Assembly (NCBI GenBank): GCA_022820945.1
Contig: JAJEEP010000139.1
Coordinates: 1 to 62,130 of the forward strand
Source: Alphaproteobacteria bacterium
GTDB lineage: Bacteria > Pseudomonadota > Alphaproteobacteria > UBA828
Reading direction: 5' to 3'
Length of the DNA: 62,130 bases
Under the pieces are notes generated by a model. The model was not told the DNA's origin. It ran no database searches and was given only the letters and a program-made list of their open reading frames with translations. The first letter of the stretch is position 1. The number at the start of each line of letters is the position of its first letter. This document shows positions 38,079 to 46,637 of this stretch, piece by piece. The position numbers were made by a program, and so were the translations under genes.

Positions 38079-39092
38079 TCAGTCCTTGTTTCCATAGAAC
38101 ACCGACCGAAAATCCGTTCCCGAGGCGTGGCCGACGACGCCGGCCTGGTTGGCGCCGCCAAACTGGCCCACGGCGTCGTAATTGTTTGAGTTGGCCGCGG
38201 TACTGCCCATGAACCGTCCGTCGATGACCTGCATGTCGTTCCACCGCAGGTTACCGAGGGTCGGAACGCCCTGGAGGGTGAGGTCCGCCTCCGTGGTGGC
38301 ACCCAGCGTCACGATCACGTTCGCCGCGCCGGTGCTGACGGCCTGATTGGATCCGTAGTAGCCGGCCCATTCGCCCGTCCATGTCGCGTTCCCGGTTGGC
38401 TGGTGCTGCGGATCGGACGGAGAGAGGTGCGGCGTCCAGACGCCGCCCTGCGAGGTGTACCATGCTTTCAGTCCATGGCCCTGGCTCTCGATGCCGAGAG
38501 GGACGCCGTCGATGACGGCCCAGTCTCCGAACCCAGGCGTGAATGCCGACATGCTGTCGGAGTCGCCGGCGTGCTGCCCGCCGCCTTCGGCCGTGCTCTC
38601 ACCGCCGCTTCCCACCTCCGGGTGTGCGCCCCAAGTGGCGAAGTTCTGGCCGGTCGCCGGGAGGGAAACGTCGATACTCTGACCGGGCGCGAGGTCCATT
38701 GGCGTTGTCGGCCCGAGCTCCACGCCGTTCGATAGGTGAACCTCGACCCGCACCCTGCTCAGCGTGGCATTGGTGGTGTTGGTCACGGTGCCCGTGAAGG
38801 CCTGAGTGGTAGGATCGTAGCGCAGAACGAGGCGGGCACCGGCGCGCGTCTCGTCGTAGGTCTGGGTTCGAGTGTACTGCGTCGCGGACTCCTCGCCACC
38901 CTCGCCACTCTCTCCTCCCTCGGCGGATTCCCCGCCTTGACCATGCTCGCCCGAGCCGGCGTGCTCGTCGGGGCCTTCGCCGCCTCCGCCCTCAAGACCG
39001 GATTCGGAGGCACTCGAACAGGCAGCGAGGGCAAGGGCCAGCAGCGCGATAGCGGTGAGACGCAAAGGGTTCTGCAGAGCCTGTACGGACAT
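38079..39092 (-). CDS. Lipoprotein with acidic Gly/Glu/His-rich linker and TbpB-like C-terminal barrel
   Basis: About 337 residues. Signal peptide with lipobox LALAAC (Cys near 24), then a low-complexity GEGPDEHAGSGEHGQGGES linker, a beta-sandwich (RLVLRYDPTTQAFTGTVTNT, about 85-190), and a C-terminal barrel-like domain with ATWTGEWAGYYGSNQAV and GQFGGANQAGVVGHASG. The last block resembles the handle or barrel repeats of transferrin-binding-protein-B-like lipoproteins. AAGGAG precedes the ATG at 39092. It is divergent from the two-component system, which could control it. Function is inferred only as a surface lipoprotein. Confidence 0.7.
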   Translation of the reverse strand: MSVQALQNPLRLTAIALLALALAACSSASESGLEGGGGEGPDEHAGSGEHGQGGESAEGGESGEGGEESATQYTRTQTYDETRAGARLVLRYDPTTQAFTGTVTNTTNATLSRVRVEVHLSNGVELGPTTPMDLAPGQSIDVSLPATGQNFATWGAHPEVGSGGESTAEGGGQHAGDSDSMSAFTPGFGDWAVIDGVPLGIESQGHGLKAWYTSQGGVWTPHLSPSDPQHQPTGNATWTGEWAGYYGSNQAVSTGAANVIVTLGATTEADLTLQGVPTLGNLRWNDMQVIDGRFMGSTAANSNNYDAVGQFGGANQAGVVGHASGTDFRSVFYGNKD

Positions 39093-39363
39093 GAGGGTTC
39101 TCCTTGAAGTGAGTGTTTGGCGCCGCGCCGCATCGAAGCCTGGCTCGGAGAGCGCGTCGCGGGCGAGGCGGCGTGTATTGGGGCCGGAATCATCTATTCG
39201 TTGTGACCGTCGTCGTTGTGGAGGGGACGATGGGATACGAATGTCGCAAAACCTTGTCGTCCTGAGCCCCGATTTGTCGCAGTCCTTCGCCGGAGGGCGG
39301 CGTGACACAATTTGTTACATTTCTTTTCCGTCCTTGAGCGGAGACCCGCATAAGCTGTAGCGC

Positions 39364-40083
39364 ATGGAGAATTCTCCTCACGTTCTCGTGGTCGACGACC
39401 ATCGGGATATTCGCGAGCCATTGGCGCGATATCTCGAGAAGCACGACCTGCGCGTCACCGTTGCCGACGGTAGCGCCGCCGCGCGGCGGGCGCTGCAAAC
39501 GGCTGCGGTCGACCTGGTGGTCCTCGACATCATGATGCCGGGCGAGGACGGTCTCGCGCTTTGCCGGCACCTGCGCGAAACGACCCGGATTCCGGTCATC
39601 CTGCTGACGGCCATGGCGGAAGATACCGATCGGATCGTGGGTCTGGAGATCGGCGCCGACGACTATGTCACCAAGCCCTTCAATCCCCGCGAGCTGCTGG
39701 CCCGCATCAAGGCGGTGATCCGGCGAACGCGAGGGATGCCGTCCGTTAGCGAATCGCGTTCGGCACGGACCTACCGGTTCGATCGCTGGTCCCTGGACAC
39801 GGACCGCCGCGAGCTGGAGGACGAGTCCGGCGTGGTGACGCCGCTGTCCACGGGCGAGTTCCAGCTGCTGGCTGCGCTGCTGGAGCGGCCTGGGATGGTG
39901 CTCACCCGGGACCAGCTTCTCGACCTGACCCGGGGCCGGCGCGCGGCGCCGTTCGACCGCGCCGTCGACAACCAGGTCAGCCGCCTGCGCCGGAAGCTGG
40001 AGCGGGACCCGGCGAAGCCCAAGCTCATTGCGACCGTCTGGGGCAGCGGCTACCGGTTCGCGGGCAAGGTGGAGCGCGAATGA
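39364..40083 (+). CDS. OmpR-family response regulator
   Basis: A 239-residue regulator. Receiver domain 1-120: acidic pocket VVDDH, phospho-acceptor Asp in LVVLDIMMPGEDG (about 55), T in LLTAMAE and K in VTKPFNP. Winged-helix DNA-binding domain about 135-235 with LLAALLERPGMVLTRDQLLD and VDNQVSRLRRKLERDP. It overlaps the sensor kinase by four bases (ATGA). The intergenic region with the divergent lipoprotein gene (39093-39363) is its likely target. Confidence 0.93.
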   Translation: MENSPHVLVVDDHRDIREPLARYLEKHDLRVTVADGSAAARRALQTAAVDLVVLDIMMPGEDGLALCRHLRETTRIPVILLTAMAEDTDRIVGLEIGADDYVTKPFNPRELLARIKAVIRRTRGMPSVSESRSARTYRFDRWSLDTDRRELEDESGVVTPLSTGEFQLLAALLERPGMVLTRDQLLDLTRGRRAAPFDRAVDNQVSRLRRKLERDPAKPKLIATVWGSGYRFAGKVERE

Positions 40084-41456
40084 GGCTGGTCCCCCAAAGC
40101 CTCGCGGGGCAGCTCGCGCTGCTGTTGCTTCTCGCCCTCGCCATTGCACAGGGCATTGCCATCACCCTCTTCGCCGTCGAGCGCGGCGAGGCGGTGCGCC
40201 ACGCCCACCGGGACCACGTCATCGCGCGCGCCGGCACCGTGGCGCGGCTGCTGGGGGATACGCCGCCAGCACTTCACGGCGGCATCCTGGCTGCAGCGAG
40301 CAACGGCGAGGCGCAGTTCACCTTGGCCCCGGAGCCCCTGGTCGACGCCCCGGGAACCGGAGAACGGGCCACCGCCATCGCCCGCGATCTGTCGGTCGCG
40401 CTCGATGTCGGGCAGCAGCGGGTGAGGGTGGCGCCGCTGGGGTTCGCACTGCTGTTCGACCTCGATCACGAAGACGATCACGATCACGGTGACGGTCACG
40501 GTCACGGGGGCTCACACTGGTTCGCGGCGTCCGCGCAGCTGCCCAACGGGCAATGGCTCAACGTTGCCGTGGGGCCGCCGCCGGCCCTGCCTCCCTGGGG
40601 CTGGACGTTCCTGCTTTCGTTCTTGCTGTCGGTCCTGGCTGTCGCTGCCGTGGCAATTCTGATGGGGCGGCGGATCTCGAAACCGATGCGAAATCTTGCT
40701 GCGGCCGCCGGCCGTCTCGGCCGAGGCGAGGAGATCGACGAGCTGCCGGAGACCGGCCCCCTTGAAATCCGCGGCACCGTGCGGGCCTTCAATCTCATGC
40801 GCGGACGGCTCGATCGCTACGTGCGCGACCGCACGGCCATGCTGGCGGCGATATCGCACGATCTGCGGACTCCGATCACCAGTCTCCGACTTTACGCCGA
40901 GCTGGTCGAGGACGGGCACTCCAGAAGGAAGATCATCGGCACGCTTGACGAGATGCAGCGCATGACTGAGGACGCCCTTGCGTTCATCCGGGAGGATATG
41001 CGGCGCGAGGAGACACGAACGGTCGATCTCCATGCCTTGCTCGACAGCGTGGCCGCAGACCTGGCCGATCTCGGCCATGACCTCACGGTGCTCGACAGCG
41101 GTCGGGTGCTGGTCGATTGCCGGCCGGTCGCGTTGCGCCGCGCCTTCCGTAACCTGCTGGAGAACGCGGGCATCCATGGCGTCCGCGCAACGGTTCGGAT
41201 CGCGCGCGACGACAGTGGTCTCAGCGTCGTCATCGAGGACGAAGGACCCGGCATCCCCGAGGCAGATTTGGAGCGGGTGTTCGAACCCTTCGTCCGGCTT
41301 GATGCGTCTCGGAGCCGTGAAAGAGGCGGCGCGGGGTTGGGCCTCGCCATCGCGCGAACCATCATCCGCGGCCACGGCGGAAACATCTTGCTGGAGAGCC
41401 GAGCCGAGGGCGGGTTGCGGGTAGCAGTCGCGTTGCCCGGAAGCGGCGGTTCGTGA
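40080..41456 (+). CDS. Sensor histidine kinase with His/Asp-rich periplasmic loop
   Basis: A 458-residue kinase. Membrane helices at about 8-30 and 175-195 enclose a periplasmic domain that contains DHEDDHDHGDGHGHGG (about 127-142). HAMP region (RRISKPMRNLAAAAGRLGRG), then H-box AAISHDLRTPITSLRLYAEL (phospho-His near 262), N-box FRNLLENAGIHG, and G boxes DEGPGIPE and GLGLAIART. The cluster of histidines and acids is a likely metal-binding sensor (copper, zinc or nickel). It forms a pair with the preceding regulator. Confidence 0.92.
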   Translation: MRLVPQSLAGQLALLLLLALAIAQGIAITLFAVERGEAVRHAHRDHVIARAGTVARLLGDTPPALHGGILAAASNGEAQFTLAPEPLVDAPGTGERATAIARDLSVALDVGQQRVRVAPLGFALLFDLDHEDDHDHGDGHGHGGSHWFAASAQLPNGQWLNVAVGPPPALPPWGWTFLLSFLLSVLAVAAVAILMGRRISKPMRNLAAAAGRLGRGEEIDELPETGPLEIRGTVRAFNLMRGRLDRYVRDRTAMLAAISHDLRTPITSLRLYAELVEDGHSRRKIIGTLDEMQRMTEDALAFIREDMRREETRTVDLHALLDSVAADLADLGHDLTVLDSGRVLVDCRPVALRRAFRNLLENAGIHGVRATVRIARDDSGLSVVIEDEGPGIPEADLERVFEPFVRLDASRSRERGGAGLGLAIARTIIRGHGGNILLESRAEGGLRVAVALPGSGGS

Positions 41457-42115
41457 GATTCAATCCATCCGCTCGCAGTCGCGGACTACGATGCATAGTC
41501 ATCGGTACCCTGGAGGGTAACGACGCGTCCTGGCACACGCTGCGATCACCTGACGTCGGATTGGTCCCGCGCCTCCACGGCACGACCGAATCTTTACCGC
41601 GCTGGAGCGACGGGAGTACCCGTCAGATCGAAATGAAGTGGTGCCTATTTGGTATCTATAGACTGAGACCCAAGCCGAATGCAAAACAGAGGAATATCCG
41701 TAACCTATTGCAGAATAACGATTAACCCAAGAACCCTATGGCGCTTGGGATAGAGATGCGCTTTGCACCTAATGCAATGGAGCGGTGCACGGGGCGCGGC
41801 GGGGGCGCCACTGTCGCGCCAGAGCAGACAGGCCGCGGCCAAAGAAAGCAGAATCAGCGGGTGCTCTCTCGGCGGGCGGTTTCCCCTGAACTCCCACCTA
41901 TTTCACCTGATCCCGGCGTATCCCGCCTAAAATTACTCTTACCCGTCTCACATGGGGCGTGCGATGTCGCGCGGACCACGACCATGGTGAGAAATCCGGG
42001 TTGGGGCAGGACGCACGCTTGACCCCTGCGGGCGGCGATTTCTATTCTGGCAGCCTGTCCATGCCGCCGGCGGCGGGGCGGGCGACCGCCCGCGCGAACC
42101 CAAGGAGGGGAAGGA
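41457..42115. other. Long intergenic region between sensor kinase and YVTN gene
   Basis: About 660 bases without a supported gene. It contains an AT-richer segment (about 41640-41740), unusual here, with the short inverted repeat CCCAAG/CTTGGG (41726-41731 and 41744-41749, loop 12), too weak to call a terminator. No homology to RNA families is recognised by eye. The promoter of the YVTN operon should lie near its right end; the AAGGAGGGGAAGG before 42116 is an excellent ribosome site. Confidence 0.5.
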
Positions 42116-43273
42116 ATGAACAAGCTGTTGACAGCGGGCCTCGGTGCGCTCGCCGCGCTGGCCGTGACGGCGCCGAGCGTGCACGCGCTGGACGACCTCT
42201 CGAACTACGTGTTCGTGCCCAACCGGGCCTCGGCGGACGTGGCGGTGATCGACACGCGCACCGACGCGGTGGTGGCGCATATTCCGGTGGGCGAGGTGCC
42301 GCACCAGGTCGCGGTCTCCCAGAGCCTCGGCAAGATGGTCGTGAGCAACACCGCAGACGACACCGTTTCGGTGATCGACCTCGCGACGCTCGAGACGTCG
42401 GCCACCATTCAGCTCGGCCATGAGCCCGAGCACATCGAGCTCGACCCCTCCGGCGCGGTAGCCGCCATCGGCAATATCGGCGACGGCACGGTCTCGCTGG
42501 TCTCGCTCGGCTCCGAGCACGAGGTCGCGCGCGTGGACGGGCTGCACGAGCCCCACAACATGACCTTCGATCCCTCTGGAACCCTCCTCTACGTCGGCAA
42601 CCTGGGGGCGAGCTTCGTCAGCGTGATCGACGTGCCGCAGGCCACGATCGCGGGCGAGATCGTGATCGGGCCGGATCGCGCGCTGGCGCACCACGAGGAC
42701 GACGACACCGCCTATCAGGGCATCATCAACGTCACGGCCACGCCCGATGGGCACCTCGGCTTCGCGGCCTATGGCGAGGGCGACCGCATGGCCGTGATCG
42801 AGCTCGAATCGGGCCGGACGCTCAAGGACCTGGCGCTCGGCGATACTCCCTGGCGCGCGTTCACCACCAGCGACGGCCGCTACATGATCGTCCCCAACAA
42901 CGGCGACGAGACGGTCTCCGTGGTCTCAACCGAGACGCTCGACGAGGTCGCGCGGCTGCCCGGCGCGGCGGACATGACCGGCGTCAACACCGGTTGGTTC
43001 GATACGCTTGCCTATGTGATCAGCCGGGGCGACGACAAGGCGCTGATCATCGACCTCGAGACCATGCAGACGGCCGGCGAGATCGCGCTGCCGGGCACGC
43101 CCGAGACCGGCGTGGTGACGCCGGACGGCACCAAGCTCTACGTCGCGCTGAGCGATGCCAATACGGTCGCCGTGATTGACGTGAAGGCGAAGGCCGTGAC
43201 CGCGACGATCGAGGGCGTGGGCGAGGAGCCCTGGGGCGCGCACATAGCCGGCGCAGTCAACTACTGCCATTAG
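42116..43273 (+). CDS. Periplasmic YVTN-type beta-propeller protein
   Basis: A 385-residue exported protein: signal peptide (KLLTAGLGALAALAVTAPSV), then about seven repeats of the YVTN kind, for example SNYVFVPNRASADVAVIDTR, KMVVSNTADDTVSVIDLATL, TLLYVGNLGASFVSVIDVPQ and KLYVALSDANTVAVIDVKAK. Such propellers act as binding platforms or, in NirF-like proteins, cofactor handling. It heads an apparent operon with an S41-type protease and a PCuAC chaperone, suggesting a role in periplasmic metalloprotein maturation; that is inference. Confidence 0.87.
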   Translation: MNKLLTAGLGALAALAVTAPSVHALDDLSNYVFVPNRASADVAVIDTRTDAVVAHIPVGEVPHQVAVSQSLGKMVVSNTADDTVSVIDLATLETSATIQLGHEPEHIELDPSGAVAAIGNIGDGTVSLVSLGSEHEVARVDGLHEPHNMTFDPSGTLLYVGNLGASFVSVIDVPQATIAGEIVIGPDRALAHHEDDDTAYQGIINVTATPDGHLGFAAYGEGDRMAVIELESGRTLKDLALGDTPWRAFTTSDGRYMIVPNNGDETVSVVSTETLDEVARLPGAADMTGVNTGWFDTLAYVISRGDDKALIIDLETMQTAGEIALPGTPETGVVTPDGTKLYVALSDANTVAVIDVKAKAVTATIEGVGEEPWGAHIAGAVNYCH

Positions 43274-43365
43274 GGACCGCGACGACCGCGTCCCTCCGCA
43301 TCGCGTCCGGCGGCGTTCTGGCGCTGGCCGCGCTGGGCGCCTCGGTCGCAGCCGAGGCGTCGTCG

Positions 43366-44097
43366 GTGGCGCCGCGCGACCGGCTGCTCGGTGCCGTCGC
43401 GCGTCATGCGGCACTGCCCGCCGCGCTCGGCGCGGAAATCGAACGGCGCTGCCCGGCGGCGGGCACCCGCTGCGCCGCAGATCTCATCGCGGAGAGCCTG
43501 CCGGCGGCCCGCCTGGTCCGGGTGAGCCACCCGGATACCGACACGATCCGGCGTGCCCGCACGGTGCCCTCGTTGAGCGCGGTCGAGCGGCGGAGCGATC
43601 GGGCGCTGGTCGTTGTGCTCGACCGCTTCGGCCGCACCGCAGACCGCGAGATCGCCGATGCCGTGGCCGCTCAACCGCCCGAGCGGCTGGTGCTCGATCT
43701 CCGTGGTAATTCTGGCGGCGACTTCGACCGGATGCGGCGGGTGGCCAGCCTCTTCACCGGTCCGAGGGAGGGCGCGATCCGCCTGCTCGGCCGCGAGGGG
43801 GCGAGCGACGTGGCGCTGCCTGCGCCGCTCCGCTTCATCGGCGAGTTCGAGATCGACGTGCTGATCGGCCCTGGCACGGCGAGCAGCGCGGAGGTGCTGG
43901 CGGCGCTGCTGCGCCGTCACGCCGGCGCCCGGCTCATCGGTGCGCGGACCCTGGGCAAGGACTGGCTCACGCGGCTGGTCCCGGTCGATCACGACTGGCG
44001 CCTCGCGATCCCCGCCGAGCGGATCGAGGTGCCGGGCGAGACGCTGGCACGGGGCCTAGTGCCCGACATCGAGGTCGCGCCGATGGTCGAGCCGTGA
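43366..44097 (+). CDS. S41-family (C-terminal processing type) peptidase domain protein
   Basis: From the GTG at 43366 it has 243 residues with the S41 core: LVLDLRGNSGGDFDRM, LIGPGTASSAEVLAALLRRH (catalytic Ser) and IGARTLGKDWLT (catalytic Lys). No PDZ domain is seen. In frame upstream of this GTG lies a signal-peptide-like sequence, ASGGVLALAALGASVAAEAS, reaching back over the YVTN stop but with no ATG, GTG or TTG; a CTG at 43264 is the only candidate. Either a rare start, a coupled re-initiation, or a sequence error hides the true N-terminus. A periplasmic location is likely. Confidence 0.75.
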   Translation: MAPRDRLLGAVARHAALPAALGAEIERRCPAAGTRCAADLIAESLPAARLVRVSHPDTDTIRRARTVPSLSAVERRSDRALVVVLDRFGRTADREIADAVAAQPPERLVLDLRGNSGGDFDRMRRVASLFTGPREGAIRLLGREGASDVALPAPLRFIGEFEIDVLIGPGTASSAEVLAALLRRHAGARLIGARTLGKDWLTRLVPVDHDWRLAIPAERIEVPGETLARGLVPDIEVAPMVEP

Positions 44098-44149
44098 CCA
44101 GCGCCGCCTTCAGGTGTCTAATGCGTCACGGCGAATGAGGAGAGACGTG

Positions 44150-44617
44150 ATGGTCCGGCTCAGGGTTCTTGCCGCCGCGCTCGGCGTGCTGGCGGTTCTC
44201 GGCACGGCGGTGCCGGCGCAGGCGCACGAGGAGAAGACCGGCGGCATCACCATCGTCCACCCCTGGTCGCGGCCGGCGGCGCAGGGGCATAACGGCGTGA
44301 TCTATCTCGACATCCACAACCGGGGCGAAGCCGACGACCGCCTCGTCGCCGTCAGCACGCCGCTCGCCACGAAGGTCGAGCTTCACCGGAGCACGATGGA
44401 AGAAGGCGTGCACCGCATGGAGGCGGTGGAGAGCGTCGTCGTGCCGGCGGGCGGCTCGGTGGCGCTCGCGCCCGGCGGCCTTCACGTCATGCTGGTGGAT
44501 CTCAAGTTCATGCTGATGGCGGAGGAGACCATCCCGGTCACCTTCACCTTCGAGCGCTCAGGCGCCATCACGACCGGGGTGGCTGTCGAGGTCCGAGGCG
44601 ACGACCACGACTATTGA
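44150..44617 (+). CDS. PCuAC periplasmic copper chaperone
   Basis: A 155-residue exported protein. Signal peptide (LRVLAAALGVLAVLGTAVPA), then the copper-binding pattern of PCuAC: VELHRSTMEEGVHRM (about 82-96) and PGGLHVMLVDLK (about 116-127), a cupredoxin-like fold. It delivers Cu(I) to the CuA or CuB site of cytochrome oxidases. The ATG at 44150 is preferred as it follows GAGGAGA. It ends the propeller/S41/PCuAC group. Confidence 0.9.
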   Translation: MVRLRVLAAALGVLAVLGTAVPAQAHEEKTGGITIVHPWSRPAAQGHNGVIYLDIHNRGEADDRLVAVSTPLATKVELHRSTMEEGVHRMEAVESVVVPAGGSVALAPGGLHVMLVDLKFMLMAEETIPVTFTFERSGAITTGVAVEVRGDDHDY

Positions 44618-44635
44618 GGCCGCGGCGGGCAGCCG

Positions 44636-45712
44636 TCAGGAGTTGAGGCGCTGGCCGTTCTCGCGGTCGAACAAGTGAAGGGTCTCTAGCCGCGGCATCA
44701 GGCGGATGGTCTCGCCAGGGTCGAAATCGTGCCTCTCCTGGAACTCGGCGCAGATCTCCTGGCCAGCCAACTGGCAGAACACGAGGGTCGTTGAGCCGGT
44801 GGGCTCCACCACCTCGACCGTGGCTTCCACGCCGGCGCCGTTGGTGGCAAGCGCCAGGTCTTCGGGGCGCACGCCGTAGACCAGCGGTTGCCCCTGGCCC
44901 ACGCGTGTGTCCGCAGGGAGTGGCAGGGCCGTGCCGTCGTCCGCAACTGCGACCGGCGTGTCGTTCCCTGCAGCGACCGAAGCCTTGATGAAGTTCATCG
45001 CCGGCGAGCCGATGAAGCCCGCGACGAAGAGGTTTGCCGGCCGGTCGTAGAGGTCGAGCGGGCGGCCCACCTGCTCGACCCGGCCCAGGTTCATCACCAC
45101 GATGCGCTCGGCCATGGTCATGGCTTCCACCTGGTCGTGCGTGACGTAGATGGAGGTGGTGCGCAGCCGCTGGTGCAGTGCCTTGATCTCGGTCCGCATC
45201 TGCACCCGGAGCTTGGCGTCGAGGTTCGACAGCGGCTCGTCGAAGAGGAACACCTGCGGGTCGCGCACGATAGCGCGGCCCATGGCGACGCGCTGGCGCT
45301 CGCCGCCCGAGAGCTGACGCGGCAGGCGATTGAGCAGGTCGGTGAGACCCAGGATTTGCGCCGCGCTGTCCACCCGCTCGCGAATCAGGTTCTTGTCTTC
45401 CCGGCGCAACCGCAGGCTGAAGCCCATGTTCTGGCGCACCGTCATGTGCGGATAGAGGGCGTAATTCTGAAACACCATGGCGACATCGCGGGCCTTGGGC
45501 GCCATGTCGTTCACCACGATGTCGCCAATGGCGATCTCGCCGTCGTTGATGTCTTCCAGCCCTGCGATCATCCGGAGCAGCGTCGACTTGCCACAGCCCG
45601 ACGGGCCGACCAAGACCAGGAATTCGCCGTCGTGGATGTCGATCGAGACGCCGTGGATCACGGCGGTGTCATCGAAGGACTTGTGGACTTCGCGGACCGA
45701 TACCGATGCCAT
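44636..45712 (-). CDS. Sugar-type ABC transporter ATP-binding protein (UgpC/MalK family)
   Basis: A 358-residue ATPase. Walker A GPSGCGKSTLLRMIAG (36-51), Q-loop MVFQNYALYPHMTV, signature LSGGERQRVAMGRAIV, Walker B VFLFDEPLSNLDAKL, H-loop YVTHDQVEAMTMA. The C-terminal 120 residues form the OB-like regulatory TOBE domain (YGVRPEDLAL). It is the last gene of a four-gene import operon: binding protein, two permeases, ATPase. Confidence 0.94.
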   Translation of the reverse strand: MASVSVREVHKSFDDTAVIHGVSIDIHDGEFLVLVGPSGCGKSTLLRMIAGLEDINDGEIAIGDIVVNDMAPKARDVAMVFQNYALYPHMTVRQNMGFSLRLRREDKNLIRERVDSAAQILGLTDLLNRLPRQLSGGERQRVAMGRAIVRDPQVFLFDEPLSNLDAKLRVQMRTEIKALHQRLRTTSIYVTHDQVEAMTMAERIVVMNLGRVEQVGRPLDLYDRPANLFVAGFIGSPAMNFIKASVAAGNDTPVAVADDGTALPLPADTRVGQGQPLVYGVRPEDLALATNGAGVEATVEVVEPTGSTTLVFCQLAGQEICAEFQERHDFDPGETIRLMPRLETLHLFDRENGQRLNS

Positions 45713-45728
45713 GGCTTGCTTTCTCCGC

Positions 45729-46637
45729 TTATCCTTTGACCGCGCCGAGGGTGAGCCCCCGCACGATGTAACGCTGCGCGAAGAGCGCGATCAAGACCGG
45801 CGGGACCATGGCGATGAGCGAACGCACCGCCACGAACCAGAACTGCACACCGCGCGAATCCACGCCGCCCGCGATATGGACCGGCATGGTTGCCGATTCC
45901 TTGATGGTCAGGATCACCGCGAAGAGATACTCGTTCCACGCAAACGCGAACATGATGAGCGCGGACGCCGCGATCGCCGGCAGTGCCAACGGGATCGCCA
46001 CCCGGAAGAACGCGACGAAGTGCGAGCCGCCGTCCACCAGCGCTGCCTCCTCCAGCTCGATCGGCAGGTCCTGGAAAGTCTGGCGCACGATCACCACCAC
46101 GAAGGGCAGGATGAAGGTGGCGTTGACCAGGATCAGCGCGGCATGAGTGTCGAGCATGTCGAGCGAGGAAAAGACGATGAAGAAGGGCACCGCAGTCGCC
46201 ACCGGCGGCAGCACGCGCTGCGACAGGAACCAGATCGTGAGGTCCTTGTTCTTGATGCGCTTGAAGCGGAAGCGTGCCAGCGCATAGGCCGCCGGCAGGC
46301 CGAGAGCGAGCGCGATCAGCACCGAGCAGACGGAAATGATCAGGCTGTTGCCGAAGGCGTTGTGGGCCTCCGGCGTCGAGATCTGGGAGATCCAGTTCTC
46401 GAGCGTCGGCGTGAAGTCGATGAAGGGGACGCCGAGGCCGGCCACCGTGAAGGTGTCCGCCGGCGCACGCAGGCTGTTGGAGACCGCCCAGTAGATCGGG
46501 AAGAAGAAGATCAGCGCGACGAAGATCGCAATGATCGAGAAGCCGGCATCGGCGAACCACAGCCGTTTGCGCTTTCCGCGCGCCTGGGGGACCCCGGCGG
46601 GCTGGCCGAACAACGATTTGCCGAGGCCGCTAAGCAT
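45729..46637 (-). CDS. Sugar-type ABC transporter permease, MalG type
   Basis: A 302-residue inner-membrane subunit with six helices, the first being FSIIAIFVALIFFFPIYWAV. The EAA coupling loop is ELEEAALVDGGSHFVAFFRV. It overlaps the upstream permease gene by eight bases and precedes the ATPase gene by 16 bases. The pair forms the membrane channel of this importer. Confidence 0.93.
   Translation of the reverse strand: MLSGLGKSLFGQPAGVPQARGKRKRLWFADAGFSIIAIFVALIFFFPIYWAVSNSLRAPADTFTVAGLGVPFIDFTPTLENWISQISTPEAHNAFGNSLIISVCSVLIALALGLPAAYALARFRFKRIKNKDLTIWFLSQRVLPPVATAVPFFIVFSSLDMLDTHAALILVNATFILPFVVVIVRQTFQDLPIELEEAALVDGGSHFVAFFRVAIPLALPAIAASALIMFAFAWNEYLFAVILTIKESATMPVHIAGGVDSRGVQFWFVAVRSLIAMVPPVLIALFAQRYIVRGLTLGAVKG

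Noticed and set aside
41726..41749. Terminator hairpin CCCAAG/CTTGGG
   Set aside because: Only six pairs, a 12-base loop and no following T run; it is also about 270 bases from the sensor kinase stop.
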